A stretch of 64,000 nucleotides of DNA from Streptomyces sp. NBC_00663 (GTDB taxonomy: Bacteria; Actinomycetota; Actinomycetes; Streptomycetales; Streptomycetaceae): positions 6,386,001-6,450,000 of the forward strand of contig NZ_CP109027.1 in NCBI RefSeq assembly GCF_036226885.1, in the 5' to 3' direction. The notes beneath the pieces were generated by a model. That model worked only from the letters and a program-made list of their open reading frames with translations. It searched no databases and was not told where the DNA came from. Positions 8,415 to 16,815 of this stretch are shown here, piece by piece. The translations under genes and the position numbers were made by a program. Each line of letters opens with the position of its first letter. Position 1 is the first letter of the stretch.

Positions 8415-11039
8415 GTGACCGAGAACGCTCAGCAGCAGCCTCCAGCGCCCAACACCGAACTGCCGACCCAGTACGCGCCGGCCGACGTAGAGGGGCCGCT
8501 GTACGAGCGCTGGGTAGAGCGTGGTTACTTCGAGGCCGACGAGAAGAGCGACAAGCCGCCCTACACCATCGTCATTCCGCCTCCCAACGTCACCGGCAGC
8601 CTCCACCTCGGGCATGCCTTCGAGCACACCCTCATCGACGCGCTGACCCGCCGTAAGCGCATGCAGGGCTTCGAGACGCTCTGGCAGCCCGGCATGGACC
8701 ACGCCGGTATCGCCACCCAGAACGTCGTCGAGAGGGAGCTCGGCAAGGAGGGCAAGTCCCGGCACGACCTCGGGCGCGAGGCCTTCGTCGAGCGCGTCTG
8801 GCAGTGGAAGGGCGAGTCCGGCGGGCAGATCTCCGGACAGATGCGCCGCCTCGGTGACGGTGTCGCCTGGTCGCGTGAGCGCTTCACCATGGACGAGGGG
8901 CTGTCCCAGGCCGTTCAGACCATCTTCAAGCGGCTCTACGACGACGAGCTGATCTACCGCGCCGAGCGCATCATCAACTGGTGCCCGCGGTGTCTGACCG
9001 CGATCTCCGACATCGAGGTCGAGTACCAGGACGACGACGGCGAACTCGTCTCCATGAAGTACGGGGAGGGCGACGAGACCATCGTCGTCGCCACCACCCG
9101 TGCCGAGACCATGCTCGGTGACACCGCCGTCGCCGTTCACCCCGACGACGAGCGCTACAAGCACCTGGTCGGCAAGCTCATCAAGCTCCCGCTGACCGAC
9201 CGCTCCATCCCGGTCGTCGCCGACACCCACGTCGACCCCGAGTTCGGCACCGGCGCCGTCAAGGTCACCCCGGCCCACGACCCGAACGACTTCGAGATCG
9301 GCCAGCGGCACGACCTGCCGGCCATCACGATCATGGACGAGCACGCCGTCATCACGGCCCACGGTCCCTTCCAGGGCCTGGACCGCCTGGAGGCCCGTTC
9401 CGCGATCGTCGCCGCCCTGCGCGCCGAGGGCCGGATCGTCGCCGAGAAGCGGCCGTACGTCCACTCCGTCGGCCACTGCTCGCGCTGCAAGACCACCATC
9501 GAGCCGCGTCTGTCCATGCAATGGTGGGTCAAGGTCGGCCCGCTGGCGAAGGCCGCCGGTGACGCGGTCCGCGAGGGCAAGGTCAAGATCCACCCGCAGG
9601 AGATGGAGAAGCGGTACTTCGACTGGGTCGACAACCTCCACGACTGGTGCATCTCACGGCAGTTGTGGTGGGGCCACCGGATCCCCGTCTGGTACGGCCC
9701 GGAGGGCGAAGTCGTCTGCGTCGGTCCCGACGAGGAGCCCCCGACCGGCGAGGGCTGGCGTCAGGACACCGACGTCCTCGACACCTGGTTCTCCTCCGGC
9801 CTGTGGCCCTTCTCCACCCTCGGCTGGCCCGAACAGACCGAGTCGCTCGCGAAGTTCTACCCGAACTCCGTCCTGGTCACCGGCTACGACATCCTCTTCT
9901 TCTGGGTCGCCCGGATGATGATGTTCGGCCTGTACGCGATGGACGGCACCCCGCCGTTCCACACCATCGCCCTGCACGGCATGGTCCGCGACCAGTTCGG
10001 CAAGAAGATGTCGAAGTCCTTCGGCAACGCGGTCAACCCGCTGGACTGGATGGACAAGTACGGCTCCGACGCGCTCCGTTTCACCCTCGCGCGCGGCGCC
10101 AACCCCGGCGTCGACGTCCCGATCGGCGAGGACTGGGTCCAGGGCTCCCGCAACTTCGCCAACAAGATCTGGAACGCCACCCGCTTCGCGCTGATGAACG
10201 GCGCGACGGTGGACGGGCCCCTGCCGGAGCCGTCGGCGATGTCGGCGACGGACCGCTGGATCCTCTCCCGCCTCAACTCCGTCGTCGCCGAAGTGGACGC
10301 CCTCTACGAGGACTACCAGTTCGCCAAACTCTCCGACGCCCTCTTCCACTTCGCGTGGGACGAGGTCTTCGACTGGTACGTCGAGCTGTCCAAGACGACG
10401 TTCCAGGCGGGCGGCGAGCCGGCCGAGGTCAGCAAGCGCGTCCTCGGCGAGGTCCTCGACGTCACCCTCAAGCTGCTGCACCCGGTGGTCCCGTTCGTCA
10501 CGGAGACCCTGTGGACCACCCTCACGGGCGGAGAGTCGGTCGTCATCGCGGAGTGGCCCAAGGACAGCGGCTTCCGTGACACGGCCGCCGAGCGCGAGAT
10601 CGAGTCCCTCCAGTCCGTCATCACCGAGGTCCGCCGCTTCCGCGCCGACCAGGGCCTCCAGCCCGGCCAGCGCGTCCCGGCCCGCCTGACCCTCGACGGC
10701 ACGGCGCTGGCGCCCCACGAGGCCGCCATCCGCCAGCTCCTGCGCCTCCAGCCCGAGGGCGACGCGTTCACGGCCACGGCGACCCTCCCGGTCGCCGGCG
10801 CCGAGGTCGCCCTCGACCTCTCCGGCACCATCGACGTCGCGGCGGAGCGCAAGCGCCTCGCCAAGGACCTCGCGTCGGCGGAGAAGGAGAAGGCCCAGGC
10901 GACGGCGAAGCTCGGCAACGAGGCCTTCCTGGCCAAGGCCCCGGACAACGTCGTGGACAAAATCCGAGGCCGCCTGGCAAAGGCGGACGAGGACATCGCG
11001 AGGATCCAGTCCCAGCTGGACAAGCTGCCGCCCGCGTAA
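8415..11039 (+). CDS. valS: Valyl-tRNA synthetase
   Basis: An 874-residue class Ia synthetase that charges tRNA-Val in the cytosol. HLGH (residues 64-67) and KMSKS (531-535) form the ATP site. Between them lie the editing domain (about 200-330) and the [14 protein letters not shown] segment. The tRNA-binding helical domain follows, and the last 70 residues ([17 protein letters not shown] onward) are the coiled-coil arm typical of ValRS. Length and order match the family. The start is GTG 8415, directly after a -10 box, so the mRNA is probably leaderless. That leaves no room for a T-box element. Confidence 0.98.
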   Translation: MTENAQQQPPAPNTELPTQYAPADVEGPLYERWVERGYFEADEKSDKPPYTIVIPPPNVTGSLHLGHAFEHTLIDALTRRKRMQGFETLWQPGMDHAGIATQNVVERELGKEGKSRHDLGREAFVERVWQWKGESGGQISGQMRRLGDGVAWSRERFTMDEGLSQAVQTIFKRLYDDELIYRAERIINWCPRCLTAISDIEVEYQDDDGELVSMKYGEGDETIVVATTRAETMLGDTAVAVHPDDERYKHLVGKLIKLPLTDRSIPVVADTHVDPEFGTGAVKVTPAHDPNDFEIGQRHDLPAITIMDEHAVITAHGPFQGLDRLEARSAIVAALRAEGRIVAEKRPYVHSVGHCSRCKTTIEPRLSMQWWVKVGPLAKAAGDAVREGKVKIHPQEMEKRYFDWVDNLHDWCISRQLWWGHRIPVWYGPEGEVVCVGPDEEPPTGEGWRQDTDVLDTWFSSGLWPFSTLGWPEQTESLAKFYPNSVLVTGYDILFFWVARMMMFGLYAMDGTPPFHTIALHGMVRDQFGKKMSKSFGNAVNPLDWMDKYGSDALRFTLARGANPGVDVPIGEDWVQGSRNFANKIWNATRFALMNGATVDGPLPEPSAMSATDRWILSRLNSVVAEVDALYEDYQFAKLSDALFHFAWDEVFDWYVELSKTTFQAGGEPAEVSKRVLGEVLDVTLKLLHPVVPFVTETLWTTLTGGESVVIAEWPKDSGFRDTAAEREIESLQSVITEVRRFRADQGLQPGQRVPARLTLDGTALAPHEAAIRQLLRLQPEGDAFTATATLPVAGAEVALDLSGTIDVAAERKRLAKDLASAEKEKAQATAKLGNEAFLAKAPDNVVDKIRGRLAKADEDIARIQSQLDKLPPA

Positions 11040-11056
11040 GTCGTTCTGCGTGGCTG

Positions 11057-11088
11057 AGGGCCCCGGCGCTGTGAAGCGCCGGGGCCCT
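11057..11088 (+). terminator. Terminator after valS
   Basis: A perfect 14-bp stem (arms 11057-11070 and 11075-11088) with a 4-nt GTGA loop lies 17 nt after the valS stop. Confidence 0.9.
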
Positions 11089-11098
11089 TGCCGTCCCT

Positions 11099-11128
11099 CA
11101 GGGGCGCGGGGAACTGCGCGACCAGCCA
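11099..11128 (+). repeat. Interspersed Streptomyces repeat GGGGCGCGGGGAACTGCGCG
   Basis: A noncoding block CAGGGGCGCGGGGAACTGCG followed by CGACCAGCCA lies between the valS terminator and folC. A second copy, inverted, is at 63107-63135. This sequence is, to my knowledge, dispersed in many copies in intergenic regions of Streptomyces chromosomes. Its function is unknown. Confidence 0.75.
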
Positions 11129-11198
11129 CGGACAGCCCGCATCCGCCGTACAAAGATCAGGCACCCCACTCCATAGGCGAGCTGTCAGCCCCCCTCCG

Positions 11199-11204
11199 TA
11201 GACT
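11199..11204 (+). promoter_or_regulatory. -10 box of a leaderless folC transcript
   Basis: TAGACT ends 6 nt before GTG 11211, the same geometry and nearly the same sequence (TAGACTGACCCCGTGA) as at valS. Confidence 0.65.
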
Positions 11205-11210
11205 GACCCC

Positions 11211-12698
11211 GTGAGCGACACCGACGACCCCTTCGACGAGATCATCTCGGCAGAAACAGACCGCGACCCCGACCTCGCGGTCATCGAGGCCGGCAGCCGC
11301 ACCCTGCGCACCCAAGGCACCCCGCCGGAGGCACAGGTACCGGCCCGCCCCGAGGACCCCGAGCTCGACAAGGCCCTCAGGGACGTCGAGGCGGAGCTCG
11401 CCACACGCTGGGGCGAGACCAAGCTGGAGCCCTCCGTCAGCCGCATCGCCGCGCTGATGGACGTCCTGGGCGAGCCGCAGCGGTCGTACCCCTCGATCCA
11501 CATCACGGGGACGAACGGCAAGACCTCCACGGCCCGCATGATCGAGGCCCTGCTCGGCGCCTTCGAGCTGCGTACGGGGCGCTACACCAGCCCCCACGTG
11601 CAGTCCGTCACCGAGCGCATCAGCCTCGACGGGGCGCCGATCTCCGCCGAGCGGTTCATCGAGACGTACGAGGACATCAAGCCGTACATCGAGATGGTGG
11701 ACGCGCAGCAGCAGTACCGGCTGTCCTTCTTCGAGGTGCTGACCGGCATGGCGTACGCCGCCTTCGCGGACGCGCCCGTGGACGTGGCCGTCGTCGAGGT
11801 CGGCATGGGCGGCACCTGGGACGCGACCAATGTGATCGACGGGGACGTCGCCGTCGTCACGCCCATCGATCTCGACCACACCGACCGGCTCGGCGAGACG
11901 CCCGGCGAGATCGCCAAGGAGAAGGCGGGCATCGTCAAGCAGGACGCGACGGTCATCCTGGCCCAGCAGCCGGTCGACGCCGCTCAGGTGCTGCTCAAGA
12001 AGGCGGTCGAGGTCGACGCCACGGTGGCTCGGGAAGGGCTCGAGTTCGGCGTCGTCGCGCGGCAGGTCGCCGTCGGCGGGCAGCTGCTGACGCTGCGCGG
12101 GCTCGGCGGGGAGTACGAGGAGGTCTACCTCCCGCTCCACGGCCCCTACCAGGCGCACAACGCGGCCGTCGCGCTCGCCGCCGTCGAGGCGTTCTTCGGC
12201 GTCGGCTCGCAGCGGCCCGAGCCGCTCGACATCGACACCGTCCGCAAGGCCTTCGCGGCCGTGTCCTCGCCGGGCCGGCTGGAGGTCGTACGGCGCTCTC
12301 CCACCGTCGTCCTGGACGCCGCCCACAACCCGGCGGGCGCCCGCGCCACCGCCGAGGCGGTCGGTGAGGCCTTCGACTTCAGCCGGCTGATCGGCGTGGT
12401 CGGGGCGAGCGGCGACAAGAACGTGAGGGGGCTGCTGGAGGCCTTCGAGCCGATCTTCGCGGAGATCGTGATCACACAGAACTCCAGCCACCGCGCCATG
12501 GACGCCGACGAGCTGGCCGCGATCGCCGTCGAGGTGTTCGGCGAGGAGCGGGTCCAGGTCGAGCCGCGGCTGCCCGACGCCCTGGAGGCCGCGATCACGC
12601 TGGCCGAGGAGGAGGGCGAGTTCGCGGGCGGCGGTGTCCTCGTGACCGGTTCCGTCATCACTGTCGGCGAGGCCCGACTGCTTCTGGGGAGGGGCTGA
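11211..12698 (+). CDS. folC: Bifunctional folylpolyglutamate / dihydrofolate synthase
   Basis: A 495-residue Mur-ligase-family enzyme that adds L-glutamate to dihydropteroate and to folates, using ATP. The P-loop ITGTNGKTS (98-106) follows a variable acidic N-terminal extension of about 55 residues. VEVGMGG (the second catalytic motif), the HTDRLG segment that binds metal and phosphate, and VLDAAHNP in the C-terminal domain are all recognisable. The N-terminal 55 residues are poorly conserved in the family and may be dispensable. The start is GTG 11211, probably leaderless. The DUF4233 gene begins 6 nt after its stop, indicating an operon. Confidence 0.96.
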   Translation: MSDTDDPFDEIISAETDRDPDLAVIEAGSRTLRTQGTPPEAQVPARPEDPELDKALRDVEAELATRWGETKLEPSVSRIAALMDVLGEPQRSYPSIHITGTNGKTSTARMIEALLGAFELRTGRYTSPHVQSVTERISLDGAPISAERFIETYEDIKPYIEMVDAQQQYRLSFFEVLTGMAYAAFADAPVDVAVVEVGMGGTWDATNVIDGDVAVVTPIDLDHTDRLGETPGEIAKEKAGIVKQDATVILAQQPVDAAQVLLKKAVEVDATVAREGLEFGVVARQVAVGGQLLTLRGLGGEYEEVYLPLHGPYQAHNAAVALAAVEAFFGVGSQRPEPLDIDTVRKAFAAVSSPGRLEVVRRSPTVVLDAAHNPAGARATAEAVGEAFDFSRLIGVVGASGDKNVRGLLEAFEPIFAEIVITQNSSHRAMDADELAAIAVEVFGEERVQVEPRLPDALEAAITLAEEEGEFAGGGVLVTGSVITVGEARLLLGRG

Positions 12699-12704
12699 CC
12701 ACCC

Positions 12705-13070
12705 GTGCGTACGCTCTGTTCTTCGACCCTGATCGGCGAGTTCTTCGTCATCGGTTTCGCCGCGCTGGTCGCGATGAAGGACGACGATCTGTCCTCGTCC
12801 ACGGTGTGGACGGTCAGCGGCATCGCGATGTTCCTGTGCCTGGCGCTGTGCGGCGTGCTGACCCGGCGGGGCGGCGTCGCCCTCGGCTGGGCCCTGCAGA
12901 TCGCCCTGATCGCCTCCGGGTTCGTGGTGCCGACGATGTTCTTCCTGGGCGCGGTCTTCGCCGCGCTGTGGTGGGCCTCGGTGCACTACGGCCGGAAGGT
13001 CGACGAGGCGAAGGCCAGGTTCGCGGCACAAGCGGCACAGGCCGAGGCCCCTACACCTGACGCTGCGTAA
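12705..13070 (+). CDS. DUF4233 integral membrane protein
   Basis: A 121-residue protein with about four hydrophobic segments (8-25, 33-51, 58-72, 74-93) and a charged, Ala-rich C-terminal tail. Its position directly after folC (6-nt spacing) and the layout fit DUF4233, a family known mainly as the folC neighbour in actinobacteria. A role is not established; the neighbourhood might hint at folate or one-carbon metabolism or simple co-expression. The start is GTG 12705. Confidence 0.85.
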   Translation: MRTLCSSTLIGEFFVIGFAALVAMKDDDLSSSTVWTVSGIAMFLCLALCGVLTRRGGVALGWALQIALIASGFVVPTMFFLGAVFAALWWASVHYGRKVDEAKARFAAQAAQAEAPTPDAA

Positions 13071-13143
13071 CAGGCGGCCGGACACGCCCTGTAACCTCGG
13101 TCTTCCCGCACCCGCTTGACACGCTTGACTAAGGAGTCTCCTC

Positions 13144-13557
13144 GTGACGCAGCGCACCCTCGTCCTCCTCAAGCCCGACGCCGTCCGTCGTGGCCTGACC
13201 GGCGAGATCATCAGCCGTATCGAGCGCAAGGCCGGCTGGCAGATCACCGCGCTGGAGCTGCGCACGCTGGACCAGGAGACGCTGGAGCAGCACTACGGCG
13301 AGCACAAGGGCAAGCCGTTCTACGAGCCGCTGGTGGAGTTCATGGCCTCCGGCCCGGTCGTGGCGCTGATCGTCGAGGGCGAGCGGGTCATCGAGGGAGT
13401 GCGGTCGCTGGCCGGTCCGACCGACCCGATCGCCGCCGCGCCCGGTTCGATCCGCGGTGACTTCGGCGTGATCGTCCGTGAGAACCTCATCCACGCCTCC
13501 GACTCCGAGGAGTCCGCGGAGCGCGAGGTGAAGATCTTCTTCCCGGGACGCGCGTAA
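13144..13557 (+). CDS. ndk: Nucleoside diphosphate kinase
   Basis: A 137-residue enzyme that transfers the gamma phosphate between nucleoside tri- and diphosphates through a phosphohistidine, His117 in NLIHASDS. The nucleotide-binding residues in TLVLLKPDAVRRG (residues 5-17) and the GSIRGDFG loop (101-108) are intact, and the length is standard. GTG 13144 follows TAAGGAGTCTCCTC. A TAACCT at 13092-13097 is a plausible -10 box giving a leader of about 40 nt. A hairpin terminator follows the gene. Confidence 0.98.
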   Translation: MTQRTLVLLKPDAVRRGLTGEIISRIERKAGWQITALELRTLDQETLEQHYGEHKGKPFYEPLVEFMASGPVVALIVEGERVIEGVRSLAGPTDPIAAAPGSIRGDFGVIVRENLIHASDSEESAEREVKIFFPGRA

Positions 13558-13573
13558 CGCGTGCGGCAGTCGT

Positions 13574-13603
13574 GAAAGTCCGGGGGGCCGCCTCCGGACT
13601 TTC
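13574..13603 (+). terminator. Terminator after ndk
   Basis: Arms GAAAGTCCGG / CCGGACTTTC (13574-13583, 13594-13603) extend by three further pairs, one of them G-U, and are followed by TTGG. It isolates ndk from the mre cluster. Confidence 0.85.
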
Positions 13604-13809
13604 TTGGCATATGCGTGGCGATCGAGGGAACGCGCACCCCCGAACGCTCCTCTCCAGAAGCGAACACCGTCGGCATCTGCTGACAATGGCGGAGACCCTT
13701 ACGCAGTGTTCGTGCGGGCGCCATTACGATGGAAGCCTTCACGTCACAGCACCCACTTCGCCGACCTGAAAAGCCCTCAAAAGCTCCCAGGAAGGCCAGA
13801 CGAATCCTG

Positions 13810-14841
13810 ATGGGGAACTCAATGTCGTTCATCGGCCGTGACATGGCTGTCGACCTCGGGACCGCCAACACGCTGGTGTACGTCAGGGGTCGCGGGATCG
13901 TACTCAACGAGCCGTCCGTCGTCGCGATCAACACCAACACCGGTGGCATCCTGGCGGTCGGCGCCGAAGCGAAGAAGATGATCGGGCGCACGCCCGGCAA
14001 CATCGTTGCCGTCCGTCCGCTGAAGGACGGCGTCATCGCCGACTTCGAGATCACCGAGCGGATGCTCCGCTACTTCATCCTGAAGATCCACAAGCGGCGG
14101 TATCTGGCTCGTCCGCGGGTCGTCGTCTGTGTGCCCTCGGGCATCACCGGCGTCGAGCGCCGTGCCGTCATCGAGGCGTCGTCCCAGGCCGGCGCCCGTC
14201 AGGTGCACATCATCGAGGAACCCATGGCCGCGGCCATCGGCTCCGGCCTGCCGGTCCACGAGGCCACGGGCAACATGGTGGTCGACATCGGCGGCGGCAC
14301 GACGGAGGTCGCGGTCATCTCGCTCGGCGGGATCGTCACCGCCCAGTCCATCCGCGTCGCGGGCGACGAACTGGACAACGCGATCATCCAGCACATCAAG
14401 AAGGAGTACTCCCTCCTCCTCGGTGAGCGCACGGCCGAGCAGATCAAGATCACGATCGGTTCGGCGTACGACCTCGACGCTGACGAGCACACCGAAATCC
14501 GCGGCCGGGACCTCGTCTCCGGACTGCCCAAGACCGTCGTCATCTCGGCCGCCGAAGTCCGCAAGGCGATCGAGGAACCCGTCAACGCGATCGTGGACGC
14601 GGTGAAGACGACCCTCGACAAGTGCCCGCCCGAGCTGTCCGGCGACATCATGGACCGCGGAATCGTTCTGACCGGCGGCGGCGCCCTGCTGCGCGGTCTC
14701 GACGAGCGGCTGCGCCGGGAGACCGGCATGCCGATCCACATCGCCGAGGACCCCCTCGACAGCGTGGCGCTCGGATCCGGCAAGTGCGTGGAGGAGTTCG
14801 AGGCGCTCCAGCAGGTCCTGGACGCCCAGCCGCGCAGATGA
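13810..14841 (+). CDS. mreB: Actin-like morphogenetic protein MreB
   Basis: A 343-residue bacterial actin. The phosphate-1 loop is [10 protein letters not shown] near the start, the phosphate-2 loop is [11 protein letters not shown], and an adenosine-site GGGALLRGL occurs near the C-terminus. In Streptomyces MreB is dispensable for hyphal growth but needed for a proper spore wall (established). ATG 13810 gives the length usual for the genus. ATG 13822 is an alternative preceded by GGGGAAC at 4-10 nt, while AGGAAGG lies 14 or more nt before 13810, so the true start is not settled. The 206-bp upstream region probably holds developmental promoters. A hairpin after the gene separates it from mreC. 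Confidence 0.97.
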   Translation: MGNSMSFIGRDMAVDLGTANTLVYVRGRGIVLNEPSVVAINTNTGGILAVGAEAKKMIGRTPGNIVAVRPLKDGVIADFEITERMLRYFILKIHKRRYLARPRVVVCVPSGITGVERRAVIEASSQAGARQVHIIEEPMAAAIGSGLPVHEATGNMVVDIGGGTTEVAVISLGGIVTAQSIRVAGDELDNAIIQHIKKEYSLLLGERTAEQIKITIGSAYDLDADEHTEIRGRDLVSGLPKTVVISAAEVRKAIEEPVNAIVDAVKTTLDKCPPELSGDIMDRGIVLTGGGALLRGLDERLRRETGMPIHIAEDPLDSVALGSGKCVEEFEALQQVLDAQPRR

Positions 14842-14855
14842 CGTAACTCTTCGAT

Positions 14856-14891
14856 TCCGCCGTACGAGATGATCTCCTCTCGTACGGCGGA
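14856..14891 (+). terminator. Hairpin terminator between mreB and mreC
   Basis: A 12-bp perfect stem CCGCCGTACGAG / CTCGTACGGCGG (14857-14868, 14879-14890) plus one outer T-A pair, with a 10-nt loop, lies 15 nt after the mreB stop. It would reduce read-through into mreCD and allow mreB to be expressed separately. Confidence 0.75.
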
Positions 14892-14995
14892 TCGTTGATA
14901 TAGAGGCATAAGCTCGCCCCTACACATCCGCGCATACACACCCGCACATTCCTGAACACTGCACATTCCTATTGAGGAAGGCACGGCCGCCGCAC

Positions 14996-15943
14996 GTGAG
15001 GGACACACGAGAGAGCCGGCTGCTCCTGGTGCTGCTGATCGCCATCGCTTTCGCACTGATCACGGTGGACATCCGTGGCGGGGAGGACTCACCGGTCGAC
15101 GGTGCCCGTCAGGGCGCGGCCACGGTCTTCGGCCCGATCGAGGACGGCGTCTCCGCCGCGGTGAACCCGGTCGGCAACGCGATCTCCTCGATCCGCGACT
15201 CCGGTGAGCGGCACGACCGGCTCGCCGCCCTGGAGAAGGAGAACGCGGCTCTCAAGGCGAGGCTCGGCAGCGACGACCGCAACGCCAGCCGCCTCAAGCA
15301 GCTCAACAAGATGATGGGCATCGCGGCCGAGGGCCAGTACGGCATCAAGGGCGCCGAGGTCATCGCCATAGGAGCGGCCCAGGGCTTCTCCTGGACCATC
15401 ACCATCGACGTCGGCTCCAACGACGGCATCAAGCGCGACATGACCGTCCTCAACGGCGACGGACTGGTCGGCCGCGTGACGACGGTCGGCCCGAACACCG
15501 CCACCGTCCTGCTCGCCAACGACCCCGACTTCACCGTCGGCACCCGCATGGAGGCCGGCGACGAGCTCGGCTTCGCCTCCGGGCAGGGCGACCGCCCGCT
15601 GCGCGTCGAACTCCTCAACGGCAAGGCCGAGGTGAAGAAGGGCGACCGCCTGGTCACCTTCGGCTCGCAGGCCGACAAGCCCTTCGTGCCCGGCGTCCCG
15701 GTCGGTGTCGTCGCCCGTGTCGACCCCTCCGGCGGCGGCCTGACCCGCACCCTCTACGTCACGCCGTTCGTCAGCTTCACCAAGCTCGACGTCGTCGGGG
15801 TGGTCGTCGAGGCCCCGAAGAAGGACCCGCGGGACACGGTGCTGCCGGACAAGCCGAAGCCGACCCCCACCCCGACCGTCACCGTCACGGTCACCCCATC
15901 GGCGAACGCCAATGCCGACGGCCAGTTCGAGCAAGAGCAGTAG
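14996..15943 (+). CDS. mreC: Rod-shape-determining protein MreC
   Basis: A 315-residue single-pass membrane protein. A membrane helix spans about 8-25 and a short coiled coil (ERHDRLAALEKENAALK) about 67-92. The two beta-barrel domains of MreC follow (VNDG/NGDGLVGRV and FASGQGDRPLRVELL regions). The C-terminal tail after about 285 is a Pro/Thr/Val-rich linker ending in acidic residues. MreC scaffolds PBP2, RodA and MreD on the outer face of the membrane. GTG 14996 gives a standard N-terminus (MRDTRESRLLLV). TTG 14972 is an alternative, but its extra eight codons overlap the only purine-rich stretch (GAGGAAGG). Confidence 0.94.
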   Translation: MRDTRESRLLLVLLIAIAFALITVDIRGGEDSPVDGARQGAATVFGPIEDGVSAAVNPVGNAISSIRDSGERHDRLAALEKENAALKARLGSDDRNASRLKQLNKMMGIAAEGQYGIKGAEVIAIGAAQGFSWTITIDVGSNDGIKRDMTVLNGDGLVGRVTTVGPNTATVLLANDPDFTVGTRMEAGDELGFASGQGDRPLRVELLNGKAEVKKGDRLVTFGSQADKPFVPGVPVGVVARVDPSGGGLTRTLYVTPFVSFTKLDVVGVVVEAPKKDPRDTVLPDKPKPTPTPTVTVTVTPSANANADGQFEQEQ

Positions 15944-15956
15944 GAGCTGATTCCCC

Positions 15957-16637
15957 TTGCGTGTCAACCGGATCCTGCTCTCCACCTCCCTCGTCGTCGT
16001 CGCCCTGGTCCTCCAGGTCAGCGTCCTGTCCAGACTCCATCTCCCAGGCGCCGTCCCCGACATCCTCCTGCTGACCGTCCTCGGCCTCGCCATGGTCTAC
16101 GGCCATGTCGGCGGCGCCCTCGTCGGGTTCGGCGCGGGACTCCTCGCCGACCTCGCGCCACCCGCGGACCACGCCGCCGGCCGCTACGCGCTGGTGCTGT
16201 GCGTCATCGGCTACCTCGCAGGCCTCGCCAAGCCGGAGAACGGCCGACTGAAGTCGGCCACCGGCCCGATGGTCGTCGTGGTCGTCGCCGCCCTCGGCAC
16301 GACGCTGCTGTACGCCGGTGTCGGCGCCCTCGTCGGTGACACCGCCGCCCGTCATGTCGGCCTCGGCAGCCTGCTGTTCACGGCCGCGCTGTACGACCTG
16401 CTGCTCGCGCCCTTCGTCGTCCCCGGCATCATGGCGCTCGCCCGCCGCGCCGAGAACGACCCGCTCGCGGAGACCAACTCCTCCGCCAAGAAGGCCACCG
16501 ACATCTCGTCGGGGTGGCTGTCGTCCGGCACCGGTCTGAAGATCGGCGGGCAGCGCGGCGGCCTCGGGTCATTGAAGACCAAGGCACGGACGCGGACCGC
16601 GCGCGTCGGTCGCATCAAGGGGGTCAAGCGGCTGTGA
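15957..16637 (+). CDS. mreD: Rod-shape-determining protein MreD
   Basis: A 226-residue polytopic membrane protein, about five to six hydrophobic helices between residues 5 and 165, with a basic Gly/Lys/Arg-rich cytoplasmic tail after about 185. It is longer than enteric MreD because of this tail. The start is TTG 15957, supported by AGGAG at 15942-15946 about 10 nt upstream. It lies 13 nt after mreC, so the two are one transcription unit. Confidence 0.92.
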   Translation: MRVNRILLSTSLVVVALVLQVSVLSRLHLPGAVPDILLLTVLGLAMVYGHVGGALVGFGAGLLADLAPPADHAAGRYALVLCVIGYLAGLAKPENGRLKSATGPMVVVVVAALGTTLLYAGVGALVGDTAARHVGLGSLLFTAALYDLLLAPFVVPGIMALARRAENDPLAETNSSAKKATDISSGWLSSGTGLKIGGQRGGLGSLKTKARTRTARVGRIKGVKRL

Positions 16638-16815
16638 GGGCGGGTGTGTTGAGGCCGGACCAGTCGGCTGCGGGTTCAGGTGCCCGCGCGCGGAGCGCGC
16701 TGGTGGACGGATCACTCGAACGGGTTTGCCGGGGCGGAACGAGCGCTCACAGGTCAGCCGTTCATCATGCGTACGCGCACACAACTCGGCGCACTGAGAG
16801 GGGGCGGCAGCCGCA

